Source of the DNA: an uncultured Cytophagales bacterium | GTDB lineage: Bacteria > Bacteroidota > Bacteroidia > Cytophagales > Amoebophilaceae | DNA: 5,345 nt | Assembly: GCA_905479855.1 (NCBI GenBank) | Contig: CAJQOF010000106.1 | Location: 1-5,345 of the forward strand | Direction of reading: 5' to 3' | Shown here: positions 1-5,345 of the stretch, in pieces | Layout of the letters: each line of letters begins with the position of its first letter | Position numbering within the stretch: the first letter of the stretch is position 1 | Made by a program: the position numbers and the translations under genes | Notes under the pieces: model-generated | The model's input: only the letters and a program-made list of their open reading frames with translations | What the model was told of the DNA's origin: nothing | The model's database searches: none

Positions 1-2
1 CG

Positions 3-539
3 CAGCAAGCAAGCGTCAATGCGTACATTAAGCAAACCCAAAACCGTTCGGAAAGAGAACGACTAGCGGATGTAAAGCATATAAGTGGCGTATTTACAGG
101 GAGTTACGCGCAACACCCCTTCACGGGGAAGCTACTGCCCATTTGGCTGGCCGACTATGTGGTGGCGGGCTATGGCACTGGCGTGGTAATGGGAGTGCCG
201 GCGCATGACAGCCGGGATTATGCTTTTGCCCAACACTTTGCTTTGCCTATCGTTCAAGTGATTACGGGCGGTGATGTGACCAAGAATGCCTACGAGGCCA
301 AGGAGGGGCAGCTGATTAATTCTGATTTCCTAGACGGCCTACCAGTGAAAGAGGCCACGCAAGAAGTTTTGCGCCGACTCGCTGCCAATAAAATGGGACA
401 GATTAAAACCACCTTTCGCCTCCGTAATGCCATCTTCAGCAGACAGCGCTACTGGGGGGAGCCTTTTCCTATCTATTATAAGGAAGGTATGCCTTTACGT
501 TGCCAGAAAGTTCATTGCCCCTCATACTTCCGCCCGTAA
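3..539 (+). CDS. leuS: Leucyl-tRNA synthetase, 5' segment (partial; ends at frameshift)
   Basis: LeuRS is the cytoplasmic class I synthetase that charges tRNA-Leu with leucine and hydrolyses mischarged tRNA. The reading frame is open from the window edge, so the gene begins upstream; the GTG at 159 is internal. The translation opens in the CP1 editing domain: a SERERLADVK stretch, then GVFTGSYAQHPFTGK, PIWLADYVVAGYGTG, and the editing motif VPAHDSRDYAF, which holds the conserved Asp of the amino-acid pocket. It returns to the catalytic core with FRLRNAIFSRQRYWGEPFP. The N-terminal HIGH motif and the Thr-rich editing loop (roughly 350 residues) lie outside the window. Similarity ends at GMPLR near 500; the remaining 12 codons to the TAA at 537-539 do not look like LeuRS, while the correct continuation is one frame away. 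The editing motif reads GTGVVMGV where GTGAVMAV or GTGAVMGV is usual. Identification is very secure. Confidence 0.95.
   Translation, partial: QQASVNAYIKQTQNRSERERLADVKHISGVFTGSYAQHPFTGKLLPIWLADYVVAGYGTGVVMGVPAHDSRDYAFAQHFALPIVQVITGGDVTKNAYEAKEGQLINSDFLDGLPVKEATQEVLRRLAANKMGQIKTTFRLRNAIFSRQRYWGEPFPIYYKEGMPLRCQKVHCPSYFRP
489..505 (+). other. leuS: Frameshift site within leuS
   Basis: LeuRS similarity passes from the frame of base 3 (ending GMPLR at 498-500) to the frame of base 500 (starting LPESSLPLILPP). The change equals loss of one base, for example one T from a CGTTTGCCA that now reads CGTTGCCA. The new frame is closed upstream by a TAA at 479-481 and the old frame by a TAA at 537-539, so the shift must lie between those two stops, and the similarity places it near 498-502. 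There is no X-XXY-YYZ slippery heptamer at the junction and no long homopolymer. A programmed shift is therefore unlikely. Either the gene is recently broken or the assembly has a one-base error; perfect conservation on both sides favours the error or a very young mutation. Confidence 0.85.
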
Positions 540-1774
540 AGGTCTACCAACCTACCGCCACAGGCCAACCCCCGCTGGGACATGCTGAGGGGTGGAAAAC
601 AACAGCCGGAGACCCGTTAGAACTGAATACCATGCCGGGCTGGGCGGGATCTAGCTGGTACTTCTGGCGCTATATGGATCCGCACAACACGCAGGAGTTT
701 GCGAGCAAAAGCGCCCAGGCCTACTGGAGGGATGTTGACCTCTACATTGGCGGCTCCGAGCATGCTACCGGCCACCTCTTATATGCCCGCTTCTGGACCA
801 AATTCTTGCACGATCTGGAATATGTACAAGCCAACGAGCCCTTTCGCAAGCTTATTAACCAAGGCATGATTCAGGGGCAGTCTTGTTTTGTTTACCGCAT
901 CAAGGGTACCCAGCAGTTCGTGAGCTATAACCTCCGTGAGCAGTACGACACCACCCCCATGCATGTGGCCATTGACCTTGTGGAGCATAAAAGGTTAGAC
1001 GTAGCCGCCTTTAAGCAATGGCGCCCAGGGCTAGAAGAGGCCACCTTTATCCTAGAAGATGGGGCCTACATCTGCGGCAGCGAAGTGGAGAAGATGTCCA
1101 AGTCCAAGCACAACGTGGTGAATCCAGACACCATTATCGCACAATATGGGGCAGACACGCTGCGGCTCTATACGCTTTTCTTGGGCCCGCTAGAACAGGC
1201 CAAGCATTGGGACACGCAAGGCATCGATGGCGTATTTCGCTTTTTGAACAAATTCTGGAAGCTATACCACAATGCGGCAGGGGAAGCAGCAATTACCGAT
1301 ACCCCCCCACCTGCCGAGGCGCTCAAGGTCTTGCACAAAACCATCAAGAAAATAGACGAGGCCATTCAGCGGTATGCCTTTAATACGGCAGTAAGTGCTT
1401 TTATGATCTGCACCAACGAGCTCACGGCGCTCAATTGCAACCATAGAACCGTGTTAGAAAAGCTGGCTGTGCTGCTTTCCCCCTTTGCCCCCCACATTGC
1501 CGAAGAGCTTTGGCAGCGGCTAGGCCACACCACCAGCATCACCCACACGCCCTGGCCCAGGTGGGAAGCAACGCACATTCAGGAAGAGACCTTTGAATAC
1601 CCCATCACCATCAACGGAAAGGTGCGGGCCAAACTTTTGTTGGCCACAGACATGCCGCAAGCAGCGATAGCGCAACAGGTATTGGCCCACCCAATTATCC
1701 AGAAGTGGACGCAGGGGAAGCCCCCCAAGAAGGTGATTATCGTGCCGCAGCGGATTGTGAATGTGGTGGTGTAG
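500..1774 (+). CDS. leuS: Leucyl-tRNA synthetase, 3' segment (after frameshift)
   Basis: This is the rest of the same LeuRS, in the next frame; the TTG at 500 is not a believable start because it lies inside the catalytic domain. Counting the codon at 500 as residue 1, one sees PPLGHAEGW (24-32), the catalytic-core block ELNTMPGWAGSSWYFWRYMDP (41-61), DLYIGGSEHATGHLLYARFW (80-99), KLINQGM, a leucine-specific insertion region (about 130-190), and the KMSKS ATP-binding loop at 198-202 (bases 1091-1105). These are followed by the alpha-helical anticodon-binding domain (about 275-360, with FNTAVSAFM and LLSPFAPHIAEELW) and the small C-terminal domain (INGKVRAKLLLA to RIVNVVV). The end aligns with the natural LeuRS C-terminus, so the 3' end is complete. 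The two segments together cover about 590 residues of a protein usually 900-950 long. It converges on the minus-strand gene at 1858. Confidence 0.95.
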   Translation: MPESSLPLILPPVKVYQPTATGQPPLGHAEGWKTTAGDPLELNTMPGWAGSSWYFWRYMDPHNTQEFASKSAQAYWRDVDLYIGGSEHATGHLLYARFWTKFLHDLEYVQANEPFRKLINQGMIQGQSCFVYRIKGTQQFVSYNLREQYDTTPMHVAIDLVEHKRLDVAAFKQWRPGLEEATFILEDGAYICGSEVEKMSKSKHNVVNPDTIIAQYGADTLRLYTLFLGPLEQAKHWDTQGIDGVFRFLNKFWKLYHNAAGEAAITDTPPPAEALKVLHKTIKKIDEAIQRYAFNTAVSAFMICTNELTALNCNHRTVLEKLAVLLSPFAPHIAEELWQRLGHTTSITHTPWPRWEATHIQEETFEYPITINGKVRAKLLLATDMPQAAIAQQVLAHPIIQKWTQGKPPKKVIIVPQRIVNVVV

Positions 1775-1796
1775 GGACAGTCCGTAGTCTAAAGAC

Positions 1797-1825
1797 TAAA
1801 AACGGCCAACACCGGTGCTGCAACC
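1797..1825 (-). terminator. Possible rho-independent terminator of the AAA-ATPase-like gene
   Basis: Read on the minus strand about 30 bases after the stop at 1858, CAGCA-CCGG-UGUUG can pair (five pairs including one G-U). GGU outside it can pair with GCC across a two-base bulge, and GUUUUUA follows directly. Read on the plus strand the same hairpin has an A-C mismatch and no T tract, so it would not serve leuS. The stem is weak, so this is a moderate call. Confidence 0.35.
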
Positions 1826-1857
1826 TTACATGGCTGAACAAAGGGAACAAAAAGAGG

Positions 1858-3558
1858 CTACTTTGAAAAAACACGCACCTCCCTTCCCGCAAAGGCAATG
1901 CCCACCTTGATCCACCCTTTGCCGTTGCTGGCTTCCGGCAGCTGATGGTATTGTTTTTCCTCTATCTGCTGATAAGCCTCCTCCGCGCTCTTCTCGAGTT
2001 GGCTTACCTTTTGCGTTTGCTTCAGCTCCAGAATAATACCGTCTAGCTTTCGCTTTGCCTCCTTGGGCAAGAGGATGATATCAGCACGACCGTCGCCCGC
2101 TTCTCGGTTGGAGAGAATAAAGTAGGCTGCACTAAACTGATAAACAAGGCCTAATAAAAAACCGTGATAAAAACATTCAGGTTTAGCACCCTTGGTATCG
2201 TAGTAGCTAAAGATAGTTTCTGCTATTGTTTGCAGCTTTCTACCAAAGATTGAGATATCGCCAATAAAGAGCGCATTAAAGGCCAGTACCATTTCACTGC
2301 TGTCATCGTGAGTGGGTATCCAATTGCCAATAATGCGTTCAAATGCACTATGTACTTCCTTATTTGGTATGCGAAGCTGATAGGAGGGGTTGGCCACAGG
2401 CACATCACTAGGTATCCTAATGGCATTCACATACCCCGCCATATAGAGCAATGAAAGCGTCGGTCTGTCACTTAGTTTAAGCTCACTCAGAGCCAGGGCC
2501 TTGTCCAGACGGAATAAAATCGACTTTCCTTGCAACAGCGCTGCCAGCTGTTCATGGAGATTGGCACCTGCTTGGGTGATTAGCATCTTCACTTGTTCAT
2601 TACCTCCTACATTCACCCAATAGGGCTCTACTTCACCATTCGCTCCTAGGCAAGAAAGAATAGACCAGGGATTGTAGAGTACAGTACCTCTTACGTGGTA
2701 GCCATTGTACCACTCCTTTATGGTAGCAAGATCAGTCGGCACACCATGTGCCTCAAACAGCTGCGTAACTTCCTCCTCGGTGAAGCCAAAGTAGTCGATG
2801 TAGCGCTTGTCTAGAAAAGTATACACCTTCACGCTGCTCAGCCCAGAGAACATATCTGCCTTGGCCAGCTGCAAAATGCCTGTTAGCACACACTTGTAGA
2901 TGTAATTATTTTCTTTGACGGAACTACTGAAAAACGTGCGCAAAAATTTATGCAGTCTTTCATAATATTTTTCATTACCACTAAAGTAGGCATCATGGAT
3001 AGGGGCATCATACTCGTCAAAGAGCAGCACAACATGCTTTCCATGGTAGGCAGAGAGCCACATTGAAAGATATAAGATACTCCCAGAAACTTCAGCTCTG
3101 ATAGCTGTAGTGCTTTTTATCCTACGAAACATATTCTTTTCATCTTCGCTTAGGACCTCGGAATCAAGCAAGTAACTATGCTTTTCGTAACATGCTGCTA
3201 TCAGCAACTTAAAAGAAGCGTATACTTCATCAAAACCCTCCCCCTCCAAATCCTTCAGCGTAATCAAAATCGTGGGGTAGCCCCCCAGCTCCCTGGTATA
3301 GCGCTCGCCGGCTTCTTGTATTTTCAGGCCATCAAAGAGCTGCGCCGTATCCTTCTCGGTGCACGAGAAATAGTAGTAGAGCATGGAGAGGTTGGTGCTC
3401 TTGCCAAAACGACGAGGGCGGGTAAAGAGCAAGGCGTTGTCACCAGTGTCTATAATATCCTTGATTAGCCAACTTTTGTCTACAAAGACGAAAGGAGCGC
3501 TGCCCTCATCTTTTCTGCGAATTTCTCTAAAGTCACTAAAGTTGGGTACTTTTACCAT
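1858..3558 (-). CDS. AAA-ATPase-like / PD-(D/E)XK nuclease-like protein
   Basis: This is an intact 566-residue member of the family with an N-terminal AAA-ATPase_like domain (Pfam PF09820) and a C-terminal PD-(D/E)XK domain (PDDEXK_9/DUF1703, PF08011). Numbering from the ATG: FSDFREIR followed by FVFVDKSWLIKDII (7-36) is the family N-terminus; RPRRFGKST (47-55) is the Walker A-like loop; HVVLLFDEYDAP (175-186) is Walker B with D181 and E182; LTGILQLAKADMFSGL (225-240) and YNGYHVRGTVLYNPWSIL (284-301) are further family signatures. The nuclease-like core is SNREAGDGRADIIL (D493) plus IILELKQ (E511, K513), followed by the helix around YQQIEEKQYH. All catalytic-type residues are present, so it may be active. 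The biological role of the family is not established; it is often multicopy in Bacteroidota and symbionts. A TTG at 3606 would add 16 residues (ISNYLYEYAQKTNYT) that are not typical of the family. There is no Shine-Dalgarno at the ATG. Base composition is strikingly uneven along the gene. Confidence 0.9.
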   Translation of the reverse strand: MVKVPNFSDFREIRRKDEGSAPFVFVDKSWLIKDIIDTGDNALLFTRPRRFGKSTNLSMLYYYFSCTEKDTAQLFDGLKIQEAGERYTRELGGYPTILITLKDLEGEGFDEVYASFKLLIAACYEKHSYLLDSEVLSEDEKNMFRRIKSTTAIRAEVSGSILYLSMWLSAYHGKHVVLLFDEYDAPIHDAYFSGNEKYYERLHKFLRTFFSSSVKENNYIYKCVLTGILQLAKADMFSGLSSVKVYTFLDKRYIDYFGFTEEEVTQLFEAHGVPTDLATIKEWYNGYHVRGTVLYNPWSILSCLGANGEVEPYWVNVGGNEQVKMLITQAGANLHEQLAALLQGKSILFRLDKALALSELKLSDRPTLSLLYMAGYVNAIRIPSDVPVANPSYQLRIPNKEVHSAFERIIGNWIPTHDDSSEMVLAFNALFIGDISIFGRKLQTIAETIFSYYDTKGAKPECFYHGFLLGLVYQFSAAYFILSNREAGDGRADIILLPKEAKRKLDGIILELKQTQKVSQLEKSAEEAYQQIEEKQYHQLPEASNGKGWIKVGIAFAGREVRVFSK

Positions 3559-3586
3559 TGTGTAGTTTGTTTTTTGAGCGTATTCA

Positions 3587-3594
3587 TAAAGGTA
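3587..3594 (-). promoter_or_regulatory. Weak Bacteroidota -7-like box before the AAA-ATPase-like gene
   Basis: The minus strand reads TACCTTTA, one base off the Bacteroidota -7 consensus TAnnTTTG, about 28 bases before the ATG at 3558. Nineteen bases further upstream the sequence is TAAA rather than the expected TTTG, so the -33 element is missing. If this is the promoter, the transcript would start downstream of the TTG at 3606 and the ATG at 3558 would be the only possible start. Confidence 0.25.
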
Positions 3595-3606
3595 GTTACT
3601 GATCAA

Positions 3607-3749
3607 CTAGCTCTTTAAAAAAGCCCTTTCGTTTTGAAAAAATCACGTAAAGGAATAGGCCAAGAGGCCCTAAAAAGCCATGGCCATCTTTCGCTCACGC
3701 TCACAAACCCCAACAGGAGCGTCGTTTGTTATAGCAGCAATTCCTATCG
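3607..3749. other. Intergenic region between the two minus-strand genes
   Basis: This gap holds no gene I can support. It contains several short inverted repeats: ACGCTC at 3697-3702 with GAGCGT at 3717-3722 (14-base loop), TAGGCC-AAGA-GGCCCTA at 3656-3672, and an eight-base palindrome GCCATGGC at 3677-3684. CGCTCA is also repeated in tandem at about 3693-3703. On the minus strand the side near the AAA-ATPase-like gene carries two T runs (complement of about 3616-3641). I recognise no mobile element. Confidence 0.5.
3651..3672 (-). terminator. Possible terminator of the HAD gene
   Basis: On the minus strand UA(G)GGCC-UCUU-GGCCUA can form a six-pair stem with one bulged G and a four-base loop. 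It is followed by UUCCUUU, a broken U tract. It lies about 80 bases after the HAD stop codon and before the AAA-ATPase-like start, where a terminator separating the two genes would be expected. The tail is poor, so it could be only a hairpin. Confidence 0.25.
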
Positions 3750-4589
3750 TTATTTAAGACCTTTTATGTACTCTTTCAGGAGTTTTTTGCCATAAACTAT
3801 CGCTTTTTTATGCTTCTTTCTAACTTCATCTAGCCCCAAACAAATCATGCGATAGGTAAACTGTTGGTCATTATCTGGCCGAAAAAGCGGGGGCGGCTGA
3901 TTTTTTCTTTTAATACCGTTATCATGGCGGGGAGGGGGGATAGGGCAAAGCTTCTCGATACCCTTCCTCAAAGGCATCTGTTTGTATTCCTCATTTTCAA
4001 AATAAGTTTTAAAAAGACCCAGCAAATGGTAAACGGTGTTTTTGGGATAGGAATCACGCGCATCATTTTTACCTGTTATGTCCCAGAGCATACAATCAAG
4101 CACCTTAATGCAGGGCCATTGGCCATAGGCGGTATAGGTAGGTTGGTCTTCTACCAGAATTGCATCTGCGAGATCCTCGCCCTCCTTAATAACTTTTGCC
4201 AGATCTTTCACATCATTCCCATACTCACCAAAATCACTGTCGCCTTCCCGCAAATGTTGCCTGGAGAAGATTTCGAATTGACCTTGTTCGTGTAGGGATT
4301 CATAGCGCTCTTTCCCTAGCACTTTTTTTAACAATTTTGGAATTACCGTGTTGTTACGCTCCTCAACAGCACTGCTAAAAAATACAACCCTAACGCCGTT
4401 TTTGACCAGATACTCGAAGAGCACTCCTAAATATGGGACAAACACATGCGGGTGTACTTCAGCGCGCTTATCTTTCCAGTTGATAATGGGGCATTCAGTA
4501 TTAATGGCCTTAGCAGCCTTAAGATCCTCAGACCATGCAATGGTGCAAAGGGTATCGTCAATATCAAAAACAACAACGGTCTTTCTCAT
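3750..4589 (-). CDS. HAD-superfamily hydrolase, FCP1/SCP-like
   Basis: The protein has 279 residues and the ATG gives an ideal HAD N-terminus. Motif I is VVVFDIDDTL with nucleophile D9 and acid/base D11. Motif II is VVFFSSAVE (S72 or S73). Motif III is probably K128 in NDVKDLAKVI, which resembles the VKDLSKLG stretch of FCP1/SCP (NLI-interacting-factor) phosphatases. Motif IV is AILVEDQP (E147, D148), with Glu replacing the first Asp. HPHVFVPYLGVLFEYLVKNG before motif II also has the FCP1-like layout. This predicts a cytoplasmic Mg-dependent phosphatase; the substrate cannot be told. After about residue 190 comes a tail that I do not recognise: proline-rich and basic (PIPPPRHDNGIKRKNQPPP, 217-234), then a lysine-rich helix to the end. 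No signal peptide is seen. It is transcribed away from the lipoprotein gene and toward the AAA-ATPase-like gene, 191 bases from the latter's ATG. The HAD assignment is firm; the FCP1-like subgroup is less so. Confidence 0.8.
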   Translation of the reverse strand: MRKTVVVFDIDDTLCTIAWSEDLKAAKAINTECPIINWKDKRAEVHPHVFVPYLGVLFEYLVKNGVRVVFFSSAVEERNNTVIPKLLKKVLGKERYESLHEQGQFEIFSRQHLREGDSDFGEYGNDVKDLAKVIKEGEDLADAILVEDQPTYTAYGQWPCIKVLDCMLWDITGKNDARDSYPKNTVYHLLGLFKTYFENEEYKQMPLRKGIEKLCPIPPPRHDNGIKRKNQPPPLFRPDNDQQFTYRMICLGLDEVRKKHKKAIVYGKKLLKEYIKGLK

Positions 4590-4639
4590 AAGGGTAGAAT
4601 TTGGTTGTACGGGGCTATTTTATAGCCAGTCTGCTCCGC

Positions 4640-4648
4640 GCAAAAGTA
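4640..4648 (-). promoter_or_regulatory. Bacteroidota -7 promoter box for the HAD gene
   Basis: The minus strand reads TACTTTTGC, an exact match to the Bacteroidota sigma-A -7 consensus TAnnTTTG, about 50 bases before the HAD ATG. A TTTG -33 box is not seen at the usual spacing of about 19-21 bases; the nearest TTG (in CAGTTGATAA) lies some 29 bases upstream. A start of transcription a few bases downstream would leave a leader of about 40-45 bases. Confidence 0.5.
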
Positions 4649-4682
4649 CAGCTTTTCAGCGATTGGGGGGTTATCAACTGTT

Positions 4683-4706
4683 TATTGCTTTACTGTATAT
4701 TGCTTT
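4683..4706. repeat. Nine-base direct repeat, 15-base period
   Basis: TATTGCTTT occurs at 4683-4691 and again at 4698-4706. The pair lies in the divergent promoter region, upstream of the HAD -7 box and about 105-130 bases before the lipoprotein start. It could be a paired protein-binding site or chance. Confidence 0.35.
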
Positions 4707-4738
4707 CTAGAGGGGGCCATAGTTGCCCACCTAACTAA

Positions 4739-4751
4739 AATGTACGACATT
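4739..4751. promoter_or_regulatory. Small inverted repeat in the divergent promoter region
   Basis: AATGT-ACG-ACATT is a perfect five-base inverted repeat with a three-base centre. It lies just upstream of TAATTTTT (4763-4770), a poor -7-like box for the lipoprotein gene. It could be an operator half-site pair, but a repeat this short can occur by chance. Confidence 0.2.
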
Positions 4752-4811
4752 CGCTCCAGCGATAATTTTTTTATTCACAAACATTTAACCTTCACTAAAC
4801 AGCCCGCACTT

Positions 4812-5345
4812 ATGAAGTCACTATCTTTTTACTTTTCCCGTAAAAACACCGCCATGCTGCTAGCAGGCTACATGCTTGCGTTCTTGGTGCTCGCTTGCCA
4901 GAACACGCCACCGCCGGAAGAAGAACCTACTGCGACAGCCACAGCGCACCCAAAAACGCCGGAACAAACGCCGCCACCGCCGTTAAAAGGAGCGTATGCC
5001 TTGCGCCCCGCCAGCAAGGTGATGACTTCGGATAGCGTAGAACAGGAACTGAAGAGGTTGCGGAATTCAGAGGAGCTTACGGAACAGGCTGCGAAAAAAT
5101 ATATAAAGGACAATGAAGGCACACTTGCAGGAATGAAATTTGCTATTAATTTCATTGAGAAAGCGAAAAGTATACATCCTCAACTGCACATCGCCACGGT
5201 GAAAGAAACTGTCGATTATGGCAACACTTCTGTTTCTATGGGTTTTGCTGTTGAGTATTTTAAGAGCCAACCAACTGAGAATCGTGTTTTAATGATCAAT
5301 TATGGCACCGGAGGGCCAAAGTTTCAGCTTTACAAAAAAGAGAGT
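4812..5345 (+). CDS. Predicted lipoprotein, N-terminal part (runs off window)
   Basis: The frame is open for 178 codons from the ATG to the last base with no stop, so the gene is partial at its 3' end. Residues 1-28 form a lipoprotein signal peptide: basic residues R10 and K11, a hydrophobic core (AMLLAGYMLAFLVLA), and a lipobox VLAC with C29 as the lipidated cysteine. The mature N-terminus is Q-N-T-P-P-P-E-E-E, then a proline/threonine-rich linker to about residue 58. The acidic run soon after the cysteine resembles, but does not match, the export signals of Bacteroidota surface lipoproteins. A charged helical stretch follows (SVEQELKRLRNSEELTEQAAKKYI, 75-98), then FAINFIEKAKSIHPQLHIATVKETVDYG and a strand-like end (RVLMINYGTGGPKFQLYKK). 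I do not recognise the domain. An in-frame ATG at 4740 would add 24 polar residues before the signal peptide, so the ATG at 4812 is preferred. No Shine-Dalgarno is visible. Confidence 0.8.
   Translation, partial: MKSLSFYFSRKNTAMLLAGYMLAFLVLACQNTPPPEEEPTATATAHPKTPEQTPPPPLKGAYALRPASKVMTSDSVEQELKRLRNSEELTEQAAKKYIKDNEGTLAGMKFAINFIEKAKSIHPQLHIATVKETVDYGNTSVSMGFAVEYFKSQPTENRVLMINYGTGGPKFQLYKKES

Larger units (their letters stand above)
4590..4811. other. Divergent intergenic region
   Basis: These 222 bases separate the HAD gene and the lipoprotein gene, which are transcribed away from each other. They must hold both promoters. Only the HAD-side -7 box is convincing. No tRNA, small RNA or small coding gene is evident; the short open frames here lack start context and family resemblance. 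Confidence 0.6.

Noticed and set aside
489..505. Programmed -1 ribosomal frameshifting in leuS
   Set aside because: There is no slippery heptamer at the junction, and LeuRS is not known to use frameshifting; a lost base is simpler.
159..539. GTG at 159 as the start of a separate 126-residue gene
   Set aside because: LeuRS similarity extends upstream in the same frame to the window edge, so this GTG is an internal valine codon of leuS.
1018..1383. 121-codon plus-strand open frame inside leuS
   Set aside because: It overlaps the conserved KMSKS region of leuS in another frame, is rich in Arg and His, and resembles no family; it is a shadow of the GC-rich gene.
1785..1798. TAGTCT-AA-AGACTA hairpin as a terminator of leuS
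   Set aside because: The stem is A+T rich with a tiny loop and is followed by A residues, not T, on the leuS strand.
3864..4295. 143-codon plus-strand open frame opposite the HAD gene
   Set aside because: It lies antisense to the conserved HAD motifs and has no recognisable domain.
4348..4710. 120-codon plus-strand frame crossing the start of the HAD gene
   Set aside because: It runs antisense through HAD motif I and into the promoter region, with no family resemblance.
4868..5155. 95-codon minus-strand frame with a hydrophobic, glycine-rich translation
   Set aside because: It is antisense to the lipoprotein gene; its Gly/Val-rich part is the complement of the Pro/Thr-rich linker codons. 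The plus-strand frame has a proper signal peptide and lipobox.
1..5345. CRISPR arrays, tRNA or rRNA genes, and insertion sequences
   Set aside because: I looked for regularly spaced repeats, tRNA-like arms and transposase motifs and found none that could be supported.

Overview
The window looks like a chromosomal segment of a Bacteroidota bacterium. The main evidence is the leucyl-tRNA synthetase, whose wording around the catalytic core (SRQRYWGEPFP, ELNTMPG, EHATGHL, WDTQGIDGV) is the Bacteroidota type. Supporting signs are starts without clear Shine-Dalgarno sequences and a TACTTTTGC box typical of Bacteroidota promoters. An intact AAA-ATPase-like/PD-(D/E)XK protein, a family often present in many copies in Bacteroidota and in amoeba or arthropod symbionts such as Amoebophilus and Cardinium, hints at a host-associated lineage; that placement is inference.

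Layout: (1) 3-1774, + strand, the C-terminal two thirds of leuS. It is split by an apparent one-base deletion near 498-502, and both halves are well conserved. (2) 1775-1857, a short convergent gap with a possible terminator for the minus-strand gene. (3) 1858-3558, - strand, the AAA-ATPase-like/PD-(D/E)XK protein, probably starting at an ATG at 3558 rather than a TTG at 3606. (4) 3559-3749, a gap with small inverted repeats, a possible terminator and a weak promoter box. (5) 3750-4589, - strand, a HAD-superfamily protein with FCP1/SCP-like motif spacing. (6) 4590-4811, a divergent intergenic region with a good Bacteroidota -7 box for the HAD gene. (7) 4812 to the window end, + strand, the start of a lipoprotein gene that runs off the window.

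The genes do not form an obvious pathway. leuS is core translation, the AAA/nuclease and HAD genes look like accessory cargo, and the lipoprotein belongs to the envelope. leuS is G+C rich (about 52-63% in sampled 60-base lines). The other genes are lower and patchy; the AAA/nuclease gene alternates between blocks of about 53-55% and 35-40%. I did not find a defence system, CRISPR array, insertion sequence or RNA gene. The points most worth following are the leuS frameshift, the compositional mosaic of the AAA/nuclease gene and the FCP1-like HAD protein.
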